A stretch of 64,000 nucleotides of DNA from assembly GCF_900142575.1 (NCBI RefSeq), contig NZ_FRBI01000012.1, positions 62,001 through 126,000 on the forward strand, written 5' to 3'. The DNA comes from Actinacidiphila paucisporea (GTDB lineage: Bacteria > Actinomycetota > Actinomycetes > Streptomycetales > Streptomycetaceae). Position numbers and translations under genes: made by a program. Shown in pieces: positions 1 to 8,033 of this stretch; position 1 is the stretch's first letter; each line of letters opens with the position of its first letter. The notes beneath the pieces are model-generated. The model saw nothing but the letters and a program-made list of their open reading frames with translations. It was not told where the DNA came from and did no database searches.

Positions 1-438
1 GATCCGCTCGCCGCCGAGCACGGCGTGCGGTTGGTCGGGGAGCGGGTCGAGCGGATTCCCATCGAGGTCGACGGCCGGGAGATGACGCGGGTGCTGGCGA
101 ATCTGCTGACCAACGCCATTCACCGGACACCGGCGGACGGCACGGTCGCGGTGTCCGCGCTGCGGGATGCCACGTCCGGGGCGGTCGTGGTGTCGGTGAC
201 GGACGGGTGCGGGGGGATTCCGGCCGCGGATCTCGCCCGGGTCTTCGACACGGGGTGGCGGGGCAGCGGGGCGCGCACCCCGACGATGACGCCTTCGGCG
301 GGGGCGGGGCTGGGGCTGGCGATCGTGCGCGGGATCGTGGAGGCGCACCACGGGCGGGCAGCGGTGCGCAATGTGCCGGGCGGATGCCGCTTCGAGGTCG
401 TGCTGCCCGCGGCCGCTCCCTCGCCGGGGAGGCTTTAG
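1..438 (+). CDS. Sensor histidine kinase, C-terminal ATPase part (5' end outside window)
   Basis: The frame is open from base 1, so the gene begins upstream. What remains is a HATPase_c domain. The N box lies in EMTRVLANLLTNAIHRTP, the G1 box in VTDGCGGIP, the F-box-like VFDTGWRG follows, and the G2 box is GAGLGLAIVRGIVEAHHG. These bind ATP and Mg for autophosphorylation of the upstream histidine, which is not visible here. The order fits a membrane two-component kinase; its response regulator should lie to the left. Family assignment is firm, the stimulus is unknown. Confidence 0.85.
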   Translation, partial: DPLAAEHGVRLVGERVERIPIEVDGREMTRVLANLLTNAIHRTPADGTVAVSALRDATSGAVVVSVTDGCGGIPAADLARVFDTGWRGSGARTPTMTPSAGAGLGLAIVRGIVEAHHGRAAVRNVPGGCRFEVVLPAAAPSPGRL

Positions 439-520
439 GGCGTGTCCGCAGACCCGGGCATGGCGGGTGCCCGGGGATCCGCCGGCGGTGCGGGCGGGTC
501 GGAGGACGCTCCGTCCACTC

Positions 521-565
521 CCAGGGCTTCGCCTGGAGGGGGGATCGGCGCGTGCCCCTGGGGTG
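521..565. repeat. Dispersed intergenic element, copy 1 (CTTCGCCTGG hairpin plus CCCCTGGGG)
   Basis: The spacer after the kinase holds CCAGGGCTTCGCCTGG, a short hairpin around a CTTCG-type loop, followed 14 nt later by CGTGCCCCTGGGGTG. The same two-part arrangement recurs at 27491-27540. Both copies lie between convergent genes. No gene is supported in 439-635. Confidence 0.5.
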
Positions 566-624
566 TCCTTTGCCGCACGGGGGTTTCGTCGCGGCCGGGC
601 GCGCGGTTGCCCGGGACCGCTGAG

Positions 625-648
625 CCTCCGCCTCCCTAGCGGCGGAGG
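625..648. terminator. Hairpin at convergent 3' ends, overlapping the epimerase stop
   Basis: CCTCCGCC and GGCGGAGG form a perfect 8-bp stem with an 8-nt loop. The loop contains the leftward epimerase stop codon. There is no U-tract, as is usual in Streptomyces. The position between a rightward kinase and a leftward epimerase suits a bidirectional terminator. Confidence 0.45.
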
Positions 649-1694
649 GGGGAGTGGGCGAAGGCGGGGATGCCCGTGTGGAAGGGGACCTGGGGGGCCC
701 ACGGGAGGTCGGTGTGGATGCGGGCGGTGGAGGCGGTGATGTGGCGGACGTCGCCGAGACGGTAGGCGCCGGTGATGCGGGGGGCGGGGCCGCCGCAGGT
801 GGTGGCGAGGAGGGTGGCGAGTTCCCCCACGGTGTGGGGGGCGCCGGTGGCGACGTTGTAGGGGCGCAGGGTGCCCGGGGGGACGTCGGGGAGGGCGTCG
901 AGGGCGGCCGCGTTGGCCGTGGCCACATCGGTGACGTGGACGAAGTCGCGTCGCTGGCCGCCGTCCTCGTACACGTCCGGGGCCTCGCCGCGGGCCAGGG
1001 CGGAGCGGAAGAGGGCGGCGACTCCCGCGTAAGGGGTGTCCCGGGGCATGCCCGGGCCGTAGACGTTGTGGTAACGCAGCGAGACGGCGCGGCCGCCGGT
1101 GTCACGGGCCCAGGCGGCGGCGAGGTGCTCCTGGGCGAGTTTGGTGGTGGCGTAGACGTTGCGCGGGTCGGCGGGCGCGTCCTCGTCGACGAGGCCGGGG
1201 GCGAGGGGCTGGCCGCAGCGGGGGCAGGGCGGTTCGAAGCGGCCGGCGTCGAGGTCGGCGGCGAGCCGGGGCCCGGGGCGTACGACGCCGTGCCGCGGGC
1301 ACTCGTACCGGCCTTCGCCGTAGATGACCATGGACCCGGCGAGCACCATCGAGGGCACGCCGGCCGCGGCCATGGCGGCGAGCAGGACGGCGGTGCCGTG
1401 GACGTTGCAGCTCGTGTAGTCCGGCGCGTCGGCGAAGTCCTTGCCCAGGCCGACCATCGCGGCCTGGTGGCAGACGGCGTCGACGCCGAGCAGGGCCGCG
1501 TCGACTGCCGCCCGGTCGCGGACGTCGGCGTGCCGCCATTCGACGCCGTCGGGCAGTACGGGGGGCGCCGGGTCGGGGCCGTGCGCGGCCGGCAGCAGCG
1601 CGTCGAGGACCCGGACGCGGTGCCCGACGGTGTGCAGGGCGGTGACGACGTGCGAGCCGATGAAGCCGGCGCCGCCGGTGACGAGGATCTGCAT
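636..1694 (-). CDS. NAD-dependent epimerase/dehydratase (extended SDR)
   Basis: 352 residues. The N-terminal Rossmann motif TGGAGFIGSH binds NAD(P), and the catalytic tyrosine and lysine appear as YATTKLAQEHL. Further C-terminal blocks such as GQRRDFVHVTDVA are typical of nucleotide-sugar epimerases. An unusual insert carries CPRHG and CPRCG, two Cys pairs that could hold a zinc or simply a loop. ATG at 1694 has no clear Shine-Dalgarno, but a TACGGT hexamer sits 7 nt before it. Substrate is probably a nucleotide sugar, but the sequence does not fix which one. It stands alone on the minus strand. Confidence 0.85.
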   Translation of the reverse strand: MQILVTGGAGFIGSHVVTALHTVGHRVRVLDALLPAAHGPDPAPPVLPDGVEWRHADVRDRAAVDAALLGVDAVCHQAAMVGLGKDFADAPDYTSCNVHGTAVLLAAMAAAGVPSMVLAGSMVIYGEGRYECPRHGVVRPGPRLAADLDAGRFEPPCPRCGQPLAPGLVDEDAPADPRNVYATTKLAQEHLAAAWARDTGGRAVSLRYHNVYGPGMPRDTPYAGVAALFRSALARGEAPDVYEDGGQRRDFVHVTDVATANAAALDALPDVPPGTLRPYNVATGAPHTVGELATLLATTCGGPAPRITGAYRLGDVRHITASTARIHTDLPWAPQVPFHTGIPAFAHSPLRR

Positions 1695-1764
1695 GGGGCC
1701 GACCGTACGGCCGCGGCGGTCCGTGCGGCGGGCGGGCCGCCGCCCTGTCAGGGGTCGGTAAGAA

Positions 1765-2703
1765 TCAGCCGAGCGCGGGCAGTTCGGCGGTGAGGGTGCC
1801 GGCGTCGGCGTCGAGGACGGCGGGCACCCCGAGCGGCACGGTGAGGGCGGGCAGGCAGTGCCCGAAGCCCAGATCCTCCAGGATCGGGACGCCGAGGGGC
1901 CCGAGCCGGTCGAGCAGCAGGGCGCGCACCTCGTCGTCGGGGCCGCAGCCCTCCCAGGAGCCGAGCGCGATCCCGGCGACCCCGTCGAGCCAGCCGGTGC
2001 GCAGCAGCTGGGTGAGGAAGCGGTCGAGGCGGTACGCCTCCTCGCCGGTGTCCTCCAGCAGCAGGATGCCGCCCGCGGCCGAGGGACGGCCCGTGGGCGT
2101 ACCGATGTCGGAGGCGAGCAGGCTGAGACAGCCGCCCAGGGTGACGCCCGCCGCCCGGCCCGGCACGAGTGCGCGGGCGGCCGGTGCGCGCAGCACTTGG
2201 ACGTCCTCGGGTGTGAAGAGGGTGCGGCGCAGGTGGTCGCGGCCGGCGGTGTCGGCGAGGAAGGCCGGGGTGCCGGGCATCGGGCCGTGCAGGGTGGCCA
2301 GGCCGAGGCGGGTGGCGAAGGCCTCGTGCAGCACGGTGACGTCGCTGTAGCCGACGAAGGCCTTCGGGGCGGCCCGCCGCATGGCGTCCCAGTCCACCAG
2401 GTCGACCATGCGCTGCGTGCCGTAGCCGCCGCGGGCGCAGAGAACGGCGGCCAGCGCCGGGTCGCACCAGGCGTCCAGCAGGTCGTCGGCCCTGGCCCGG
2501 TCGGCGCCCGCGAGATAGCCGGACGGGTGAGCGTCCAGCGCGTGCGGGGCGACGACCGGTTTCAGCCCCCAGTCCCGCAGGACGTCGAGCCCGGCCTCCA
2601 GCATCGCGGGCGGCACCGGTCCCGCGGGCGCGACGACACCCACCCGGTCACCCGCGACCAGCCGCGGCGGCCTGACCAGCGCGGACACGGCAGCCGCGGT
2701 CAC
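1765..2703 (-). CDS. LD-carboxypeptidase, peptidase family S66
   Basis: 312 residues, the usual S66 length. The N-terminal domain has the substrate loop ARGGYGTQR and the nucleophile in GYSD (about Ser120). The C-terminal domain supplies a Glu in LLEDTGEEAYRLDR and a His in GFGHCLPALT for the Ser-Glu-His triad. Members cut the L,D bond of murein tetrapeptides during cytoplasmic recycling, or detoxify microcin C-like adducts (MccF branch). The sequence alone does not separate the two. The GTG at 2703 has a poor ribosome site; the next GTG, five codons in, is an alternative. Confidence 0.88.
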   Translation of the reverse strand: MTAAAVSALVRPPRLVAGDRVGVVAPAGPVPPAMLEAGLDVLRDWGLKPVVAPHALDAHPSGYLAGADRARADDLLDAWCDPALAAVLCARGGYGTQRMVDLVDWDAMRRAAPKAFVGYSDVTVLHEAFATRLGLATLHGPMPGTPAFLADTAGRDHLRRTLFTPEDVQVLRAPAARALVPGRAAGVTLGGCLSLLASDIGTPTGRPSAAGGILLLEDTGEEAYRLDRFLTQLLRTGWLDGVAGIALGSWEGCGPDDEVRALLLDRLGPLGVPILEDLGFGHCLPALTVPLGVPAVLDADAGTLTAELPALG

Positions 2704-2709
2704 CTGGCC

Positions 2710-2733
2710 CCGCCACCGTCGATACGGTGGCGG
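2710..2733. promoter_or_regulatory. Perfect 10-bp inverted repeat upstream of the S66 peptidase
   Basis: CCGCCACCGT, a 4-nt CGAT centre, then ACGGTGGCGG. It lies 7 nt upstream of the S66 start, so it could be an operator or a leader hairpin that occludes translation. No clear promoter hexamers flank it. Confidence 0.4.
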
Positions 2734-2765
2734 ACCCGCGCGGCCGCGAACCCACCGGCCCGCAC

Positions 2766-2912
2766 GACTCCCCCACGGGCGACGCCACGTCCGGCGCCGG
2801 GAGCGACCCGACCAGGCACGGCCACACCGGCTCGCGCCACTCCCCCACCCGCGACGCCACGCCCGCGGCCCCGCCCGGCGCCGGGACCGACGCGACCAGG
2901 CGTGGCCACACC
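2766..2912. repeat. Two imperfect direct repeats in a 313-bp gene-free spacer
   Basis: Copy 1 spans 2766-2828 and copy 2 spans 2839-2912. Both begin ACTCCCCCAC, continue with GCGACGCCACG and GGCGCCGGGA, and end GGCCACACC; copy 2 carries an 11-bp insertion. An open frame at 2727-3077 translates the repeats, but it runs into the S9 gene on the other strand and looks like low-complexity GC-rich sequence. I see no gene in 2704-3016. Confidence 0.5.
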
Positions 2913-3016
2913 CGCCCGCCCAACCCCGGCGCCCCCGACGGACACACCCGCCCGCGCGGGCACCCTCCCCCGGGAGGAGCCCCGAGGCACGCGCCCGGCG
3001 CCCGGCTCGGCGCGCC

Positions 3017-5011
3017 TCACGGCGTCAGGTCCAGCACCGGGATGCCCGGCGGGGTGAAGGCGAAGACCTGGGCGTAGAGGGAGAGTTCGGCTTCCAGGCA
3101 GGTCACCAGGGTGTCCAGGCGGCGGAAGCCGTGGCTTTCGCCGGGGAAGGCGAGGTAGGCGTGGGGAACGGAGCGGCCGGCGAGGGCCGCGAGGAAGCGG
3201 TCGCACTGGGCAGGGGGGCAGATGACGTCGTCGAGGCCCTGCATCAGGAGGAAGGGGGCGGTGATGCGGTCGGCGTGGTGGACCGGGGAGCGGTCGTGGT
3301 AGCGCTCGGGGACCTCGGTGTGGGGGCCGATGAGGGATTCGAGGTACCAGGATTCAAAGTCGTGGGTCTCGCCGCCGGCCGGTGACCAGCCGGCCAGGTC
3401 GAGGATGGGGTAGCTGATCGCGCCGCAGGCGAAGGTCGAGGTGGTGGTCAGGGCGGCGGCGGTGGTCCAGCCGCCCGCGCTGCCGCCGCGGATGGCGAGC
3501 CGCCGCGGGTCGGCGGCGCCTTCGGCGGCCAGGCCCTCGGCGACGGCGACGCAGTCCTCCACGTCGACGATGCCCCATTGCTCGCGCAGCCGGTTGCGGT
3601 AGGCGCGGCCGTAACCGGTGGAGCCGCCGTAGTTGACCTCGGCGACGCCGATGCCGCGGGAGGTGAAGTAGGCGATTTCCAGGTCGAGGACCATGGGGGT
3701 GCGGCTGGTGGGGCCGCCGTGCGCCCAGATGACGTACGGGGCGGGCCCGGTGGCGGTGTGGTCGGGGTGGCGCGGGGCGTAGACGTGGGCGTGGACGTCG
3801 CGGCCGCCGGGTCCGGTGAAGACGCGTGCCTCGGCCCGGGGGATGTACGCCGGGTCGACGGTGTCGTGGTGCGGGTTGCCGATGACCCGGGTGCGGCCGG
3901 TGGCGGCGTCGAGTTCGACGATCTCCGGCGAGCTGTGGGCGCTCGCCGCGAGGCCGATGACGCGGCTGCCGGTGGCGGCGAGGGTGCTGCTCCACTCGGT
4001 CCAGTGGCCGGCGGCGTCGGTGAGCTGCCCGGTGGCGGGGTCGAGGAGGCCGAGCCTGGCGGCCCCGACGCCGTGCAGGACGGCGATCAGGCCGTGGTCG
4101 AGGGGGGCGAACCAGCGCTGGCCGAGCTTCCACAGCGGTCCGGCGAATTCCTCCTCGCGCGGGCACAGGTTGACGGCTTCGCCGGTCGCCGGGTCGACGC
4201 GGTGCAGATTCCACCAGCCGGTGCGGTCGGTGGCGGCGAGCAGGGTGCCGTCGGCGGCCCACTCGGCCTGGACGACGGATTCCTCGGGGCCCCCGATGAG
4301 GGTGCGGGCCGGGCCGAGGGTGCCGTCGGACCGGACGTCGGCGCAGCGCACCTCCGTGCCGTCCCAGGGCATCCGGGGGTGGTCCCAGGCCAGCCAGACG
4401 GCCTGCCCGGCGTCGGGTGACAGGCGCAGGCCGGTGACGAAGCGATGGGCGGCGGGGGCCAGTTCGCGTACGGCCGCGCGGTCCTCGGCGGCGCTGCCGT
4501 CGAGCGGGACGGCGGCGTGGATTCGGCGCAGGTCGCCGGGCGCCTCGCCGGTGAATTCCTCCAGTACGGCCCACACTTCGCCGCGCTCGGTGCGCACGGA
4601 CGGCTCGGCCCAGCGCAGCCCGCCGCCGACGGTGGAGACCGGGGTGAGCGGATAGGGCGGGTCCTGCGGGCGGTCCGGGCGGAAGGCGTAGAGGCGCTGG
4701 TCGGCGTGGTGGGCGAAGACGATCAGCGGGGAGCCGTCGACGAGCGCGCCGCCCCAGGGGGTGCCGCCGTATTCCATGACGCGGTCGCGGACGTTCCAGG
4801 GTTCGGGCAGCGGGCATTCCTCGGTGCCGTCGGGGCGGCGCCTGATCAGCGCGCGGCGGCCGCCCTCCGCGGGGCGGGGCGCGGTCCACCAGAGGTCATC
4901 GCCGACGACGCCGATGCAGTCGGGGCTGCCGTCGTGGGCGGCGGCGGTGGCCGCGTCGACGGGCGAGGTCCAGCTGCCGTAGCCGGTGTCCTGCTGCGTG
5001 GTGGCGGTCAT
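3017..5011 (-). CDS. Prolyl oligopeptidase family (S9) serine peptidase / acyl-peptide hydrolase type
   Basis: 664 residues. A beta-propeller-like N-terminal region (about 20-400) precedes an alpha/beta-hydrolase domain. The nucleophile elbow is RGGSAGGWTT, the acid sits in GLDDVICPP, and the histidine is in GESHGF. It should remove amino acids or dipeptides from short peptides in the cytosol. The reading frame is open to 5731, but ATG at 5011 follows GGAGGAGACCGC and overlaps the M20 stop by four bases (ATGA), which fixes the start. Last gene of the M55-M20-S9 operon. Confidence 0.9.
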   Translation of the reverse strand: MTATTQQDTGYGSWTSPVDAATAAAHDGSPDCIGVVGDDLWWTAPRPAEGGRRALIRRRPDGTEECPLPEPWNVRDRVMEYGGTPWGGALVDGSPLIVFAHHADQRLYAFRPDRPQDPPYPLTPVSTVGGGLRWAEPSVRTERGEVWAVLEEFTGEAPGDLRRIHAAVPLDGSAAEDRAAVRELAPAAHRFVTGLRLSPDAGQAVWLAWDHPRMPWDGTEVRCADVRSDGTLGPARTLIGGPEESVVQAEWAADGTLLAATDRTGWWNLHRVDPATGEAVNLCPREEEFAGPLWKLGQRWFAPLDHGLIAVLHGVGAARLGLLDPATGQLTDAAGHWTEWSSTLAATGSRVIGLAASAHSSPEIVELDAATGRTRVIGNPHHDTVDPAYIPRAEARVFTGPGGRDVHAHVYAPRHPDHTATGPAPYVIWAHGGPTSRTPMVLDLEIAYFTSRGIGVAEVNYGGSTGYGRAYRNRLREQWGIVDVEDCVAVAEGLAAEGAADPRRLAIRGGSAGGWTTAAALTTTSTFACGAISYPILDLAGWSPAGGETHDFESWYLESLIGPHTEVPERYHDRSPVHHADRITAPFLLMQGLDDVICPPAQCDRFLAALAGRSVPHAYLAFPGESHGFRRLDTLVTCLEAELSLYAQVFAFTPPGIPVLDLTP

Positions 5012-6375
5012 GCGGTCTCCTCCCCCGCGGCTCCACGCAGGAAACGGTCCAGTACGTGGACGCCGAAGTGCAGGGCGTCGACGGGGACGTGCTCGTCCAC
5101 GCCGTGGAAGAGCGCCTGGTAGTCGAAGCCCGGCGGCAGGCGCAGCGGCGAGAAGCCGTAGCCGGTGATGCCCAGCCGGGAGAACTGCTTGGCGTCGGTG
5201 CCGCCCGACATGCAGAACGGCACCACGCGGGCACCGGGGTCGAAGTGCTCGAGGGCCTCGCGCATCGCCGCGAAGGACGCCGAGTCGACCGGTGCTTCGA
5301 GCGGCACCTCGTGGTGGTGGTAGTCCCAGTGCACGTGCGGCCCGGTGAGCCGGTCCATGGTGGCGGTGAATTCGTCCTGGCCGCCGGGCAGGATGCGCCC
5401 GTCGACGTATCCGGTGGCGGTGCCGGGGATGACGTTGACCTTGTAGCCGGCCTGCAGCATCGTCGGGTTGGCGCTGTTGCGGACGGTGGGGCGTACGAAG
5501 GCCGCGGCGGTGCCGAGCCGGTCGAGCAGCGCGTCGACGTCGTCCAGGTCGGCGGGGACGCCGTAGAGCGCGGCGAGTTCGGTGAGGGCCGCCTCGACGG
5601 TGGCGGTGAGGTGGACCGGCCAGCGGTGCTCGCCGATCCTGGTGACAGCAGCGGCCAGGTGCACGACGGCGTTCTCGTGGTTGATCTTGGAGCCGTGGCC
5701 GGCCCTGCCCTCGGCGGTCAGTTCGAGCCACGCGGTGCCGCGCTCGCCGGCGGCGACCGGGTAGAGGCGCAGGCCGTTGTCGGCGTGGACGGTGTACGCG
5801 CCGGACTCGCTGATGCCCTCGGTGCAGTCGGCGAAGAGGTCGGGGTGCTCGGCGACGAGGTAGCCGGCGCCGTAGGCGGCGCTGTCCTCCTCGTCGGCGG
5901 TGAAAGCCAGCACGATGTCCCGCGGCGGGCGCCTGCCGGCGCGGGCCCAGGCGCGGACGCAGGCCAGCACCATCGCGTCGGTGTTCTTCATGTCAATGGC
6001 GCCGCGGCCCCAGACGGCGCCGTCGCGGATCTCGCCGGAGAAGGGGTGCACGGTCCAGTCGGCGGCCTGCGCCGGCACCACGTCGAGGTGCCCGTGCACC
6101 AGCAGCGCGTCGGCCGACGGGTCGGTGCCGGGAATCCTCGCCACCACGTTGCTGCGCCCGGGCGCCTTCTCCAGTACGGCCGGTTCGATGCCGGCCTCGG
6201 CGAGGCGCTCGGCGACGTATTCGGCCGCCGCCCGCTCATTGCCGTCGCCGCCGCCGCGGTTGGTGGTGTCGAGCCTGATCAGGTCGGAGGTGAAGCGCAC
6301 CACCTCGTCCAGCGCCTGGTCGTCGACCACCGGTGCGCCGGTCCCGCGGGTCGACGTCATGGACCGCTCAGCCAT
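5008..6375 (-). CDS. M20 family metallopeptidase (ArgE/DapE/carboxypeptidase type)
   Basis: 455 residues. Two-zinc site: HGHLDVVP (His96, Asp98), the bridging Asp in GRGAIDMKN, and the catalytic and binding Glu pair in TADEED. The dimerisation lid runs through the middle (AGHGSKINHENAV). Members hydrolyse N-acyl amino acids or dipeptides. The first ATG at 6375 follows GGAGGAGCAGT and is preferred over the ATG five codons later. It overlaps the M55 gene by 8 nt upstream and the S9 gene by 4 nt downstream, so the three are translated as one unit. Confidence 0.9.
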   Translation of the reverse strand: MAERSMTSTRGTGAPVVDDQALDEVVRFTSDLIRLDTTNRGGGDGNERAAAEYVAERLAEAGIEPAVLEKAPGRSNVVARIPGTDPSADALLVHGHLDVVPAQAADWTVHPFSGEIRDGAVWGRGAIDMKNTDAMVLACVRAWARAGRRPPRDIVLAFTADEEDSAAYGAGYLVAEHPDLFADCTEGISESGAYTVHADNGLRLYPVAAGERGTAWLELTAEGRAGHGSKINHENAVVHLAAAVTRIGEHRWPVHLTATVEAALTELAALYGVPADLDDVDALLDRLGTAAAFVRPTVRNSANPTMLQAGYKVNVIPGTATGYVDGRILPGGQDEFTATMDRLTGPHVHWDYHHHEVPLEAPVDSASFAAMREALEHFDPGARVVPFCMSGGTDAKQFSRLGITGYGFSPLRLPPGFDYQALFHGVDEHVPVDALHFGVHVLDRFLRGAAGEETA

Positions 6376-7204
6376 ACTGCTCCTCCACCGCCTGGGAAAC
6401 GAGTGTGGTCACGGCCTTGAAAGCGCGCAGGGCCGCGTACATCGTCGGCAGGGTATACGCCACCCGCCGCTCGCCGGTCTGCTCCACCCCGGGGACGACG
6501 GTGGCGGCGCCGACCAGGTGCCAGGCGTCGAACTCCAGCTCCACGGTGAAGGGCCCGGCCTGTACGGGCTCGTGCCGTACAGCCAGCTCGGCGGCCTGCT
6601 GGGCCGCTGCCCGGATGTCGGCGGCGGTCCTGGCCGGCGGCCGGCAGACGGCGGCGTAGCGGGACACATAGTCCTTCACGGCGACCGTACGGGCCCGCGG
6701 CGCGTAGCTCCGCGCGTCGACGCCGGTGCGGTCGTCACCGGTCACCAGGACGACAGGGACGCCGTATTCGGCGACCACCAGGGCGTTGAGCCGGCCCTCG
6801 CTCGCGGGTTCGCCGTTGACCCACACGCCGGTGATGGAGTTGGCGAGGTAGGTGTGCGCCAGGACGCCCTCTGTGCCGGCGCCGGTGTGGTAGCCGACGA
6901 AGGCGACGCCGTCGACGTCACCGTGCTGGACGCCCTCGACCATGGACAGTTCCTTGTGCCGCCCGGTGAGCAGCTGGGCGCGCTCGTCCAGCTGCTCGAG
7001 CAGCAGGTTGCGCATCGTCCAGTGCGCCTCGTTGATGAGCACCTGGTCGGCGCCGCCGTCCAGGAAGCCCGCGACGGCGGCGTTGACGTCGGAGGTGAAC
7101 ATGTGGCGGCAGCGCTGCCACTGCTCGGTGCCGGGCAGGACGTCGGCCGGCCAGGTCACGCCGGTGGCGCCCTCCATGTCGGCCGAGATGAGGATCTTCC
7201 GCAT
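6368..7204 (-). CDS. M55 family D-aminopeptidase (DppA type)
   Basis: 278 residues. The N-terminal metal motif SADMEG (Asp9, Glu11) and the later NEAHWT and FVGYHTGAG blocks supply the dinuclear zinc ligands of DppA-like enzymes. DppA releases N-terminal D-residues, notably from D-Ala-D-Ala. AAGGTGA lies 6 nt before the ATG. As first gene of a coupled peptidase operon it suggests scavenging of D-amino-acid-containing peptides such as those from cell-wall turnover; this role is inference. Confidence 0.88.
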   Translation of the reverse strand: MRKILISADMEGATGVTWPADVLPGTEQWQRCRHMFTSDVNAAVAGFLDGGADQVLINEAHWTMRNLLLEQLDERAQLLTGRHKELSMVEGVQHGDVDGVAFVGYHTGAGTEGVLAHTYLANSITGVWVNGEPASEGRLNALVVAEYGVPVVLVTGDDRTGVDARSYAPRARTVAVKDYVSRYAAVCRPPARTAADIRAAAQQAAELAVRHEPVQAGPFTVELEFDAWHLVGAATVVPGVEQTGERRVAYTLPTMYAALRAFKAVTTLVSQAVEEQYG

Positions 7205-7233
7205 GCGGAATCACCTTACGCGGCCGGTGCGGA

Positions 7234-7956
7234 TCATGCCGCCAGTCCCGCCACCAGCCATCGGGACGGGATCTCTATACGTGCCCCGTCGGGGCGGAAC
7301 TCGGTGGTCAGCAGCGGCTCCTCGCCCGCGGTCAGCACGTCGAGTCCCGCCGAGGTGAAGTAGCCGGGCACCGCGGCGTCGTGGACCTCGCCGGGCGCGA
7401 TGCCGTGCGCGAAGACCGCGCCGAGCTTCGGCGGCGGCCCGGTGGGGCCCTGGGCCAGGCCCATGAGCACGCCCTTGGCGGCCTCGGACAATTCCACGGC
7501 GAAGGCCCTGCCGCGCTGCCCGATGAGGGTGGCGATGCCGTCGACGAGGCGGCTGCGGTCGGCGGTCTCGCACTGGTGCAGCACGCCGCGCATGTAGACG
7601 TTGGCGTCGCCCAATTCCGCGTGCAGCGCCCGGACCGCGTCAGTGTCGACGGCGTCGAGCTGCTGGTAGCCGGCGAGGCCGTGCGGGTCGTCCCTCCTGG
7701 CACGCGCTATGGCCGCGTGGGACAGGTCGACCCCGACGACGGACGGGTAGCGGCCGGCCAGGAAGCGGGTCTGGGTGCCGTTGCCGCAGCCCAGGTCCAC
7801 CAGCGGCAGCCCGGGGTCGAAATACTCCTCGAAGAAGGCCAGGTGCCGTTGCGCCGTCAGTGCCGCTTCCGCGTCCCACAGGACGCCTCCCGGCTCGTAC
7901 GGAGCGTCCTCCCAGAAGCTCTCCCACGCATGTGCGTACCCGCTGGAGACGTTCAC
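7234..7956 (-). CDS. Class I SAM-dependent methyltransferase
   Basis: 240 residues. Motif I VDLGCGNGTQTRF binds SAM, with an acidic residue after beta-2 (VVGVDLSHAAI). The N-terminus SFWEDAPYEPGGVLW and the C-terminal half match the thiopurine or small-molecule methyltransferase style, but no substrate can be named. GTG at 7956 follows GGTGAG. It lies 29 nt upstream of the M55 gene on the same strand, so it may head the peptidase operon. Confidence 0.8.
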   Translation of the reverse strand: MNVSSGYAHAWESFWEDAPYEPGGVLWDAEAALTAQRHLAFFEEYFDPGLPLVDLGCGNGTQTRFLAGRYPSVVGVDLSHAAIARARRDDPHGLAGYQQLDAVDTDAVRALHAELGDANVYMRGVLHQCETADRSRLVDGIATLIGQRGRAFAVELSEAAKGVLMGLAQGPTGPPPKLGAVFAHGIAPGEVHDAAVPGYFTSAGLDVLTAGEEPLLTTEFRPDGARIEIPSRWLVAGLAA

Positions 7957-8033
7957 ACGTACTCACCACTCCCCACGTCGTGATCGTACGGAAAGGCCGG
8001 CGGCCCGCCGGGGCCGGCCGGAAGGGGCCGGTG

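Noticed and set aside
442-639. 65-residue frame after the sensor kinase
   Set aside because: Composed of the dispersed intergenic element, with no ribosome site or conserved motif.
654-1793. Long rightward open frame opposite the epimerase
   Set aside because: Gly/Asp-rich composition without motifs; it is the antisense of a gene with clear NAD and YxxxK motifs.
2727-3077. 116-residue Pro/Thr/His-rich frame
   Set aside because: It translates two DNA repeats, has no ribosome site and runs into the S9 gene on the other strand.
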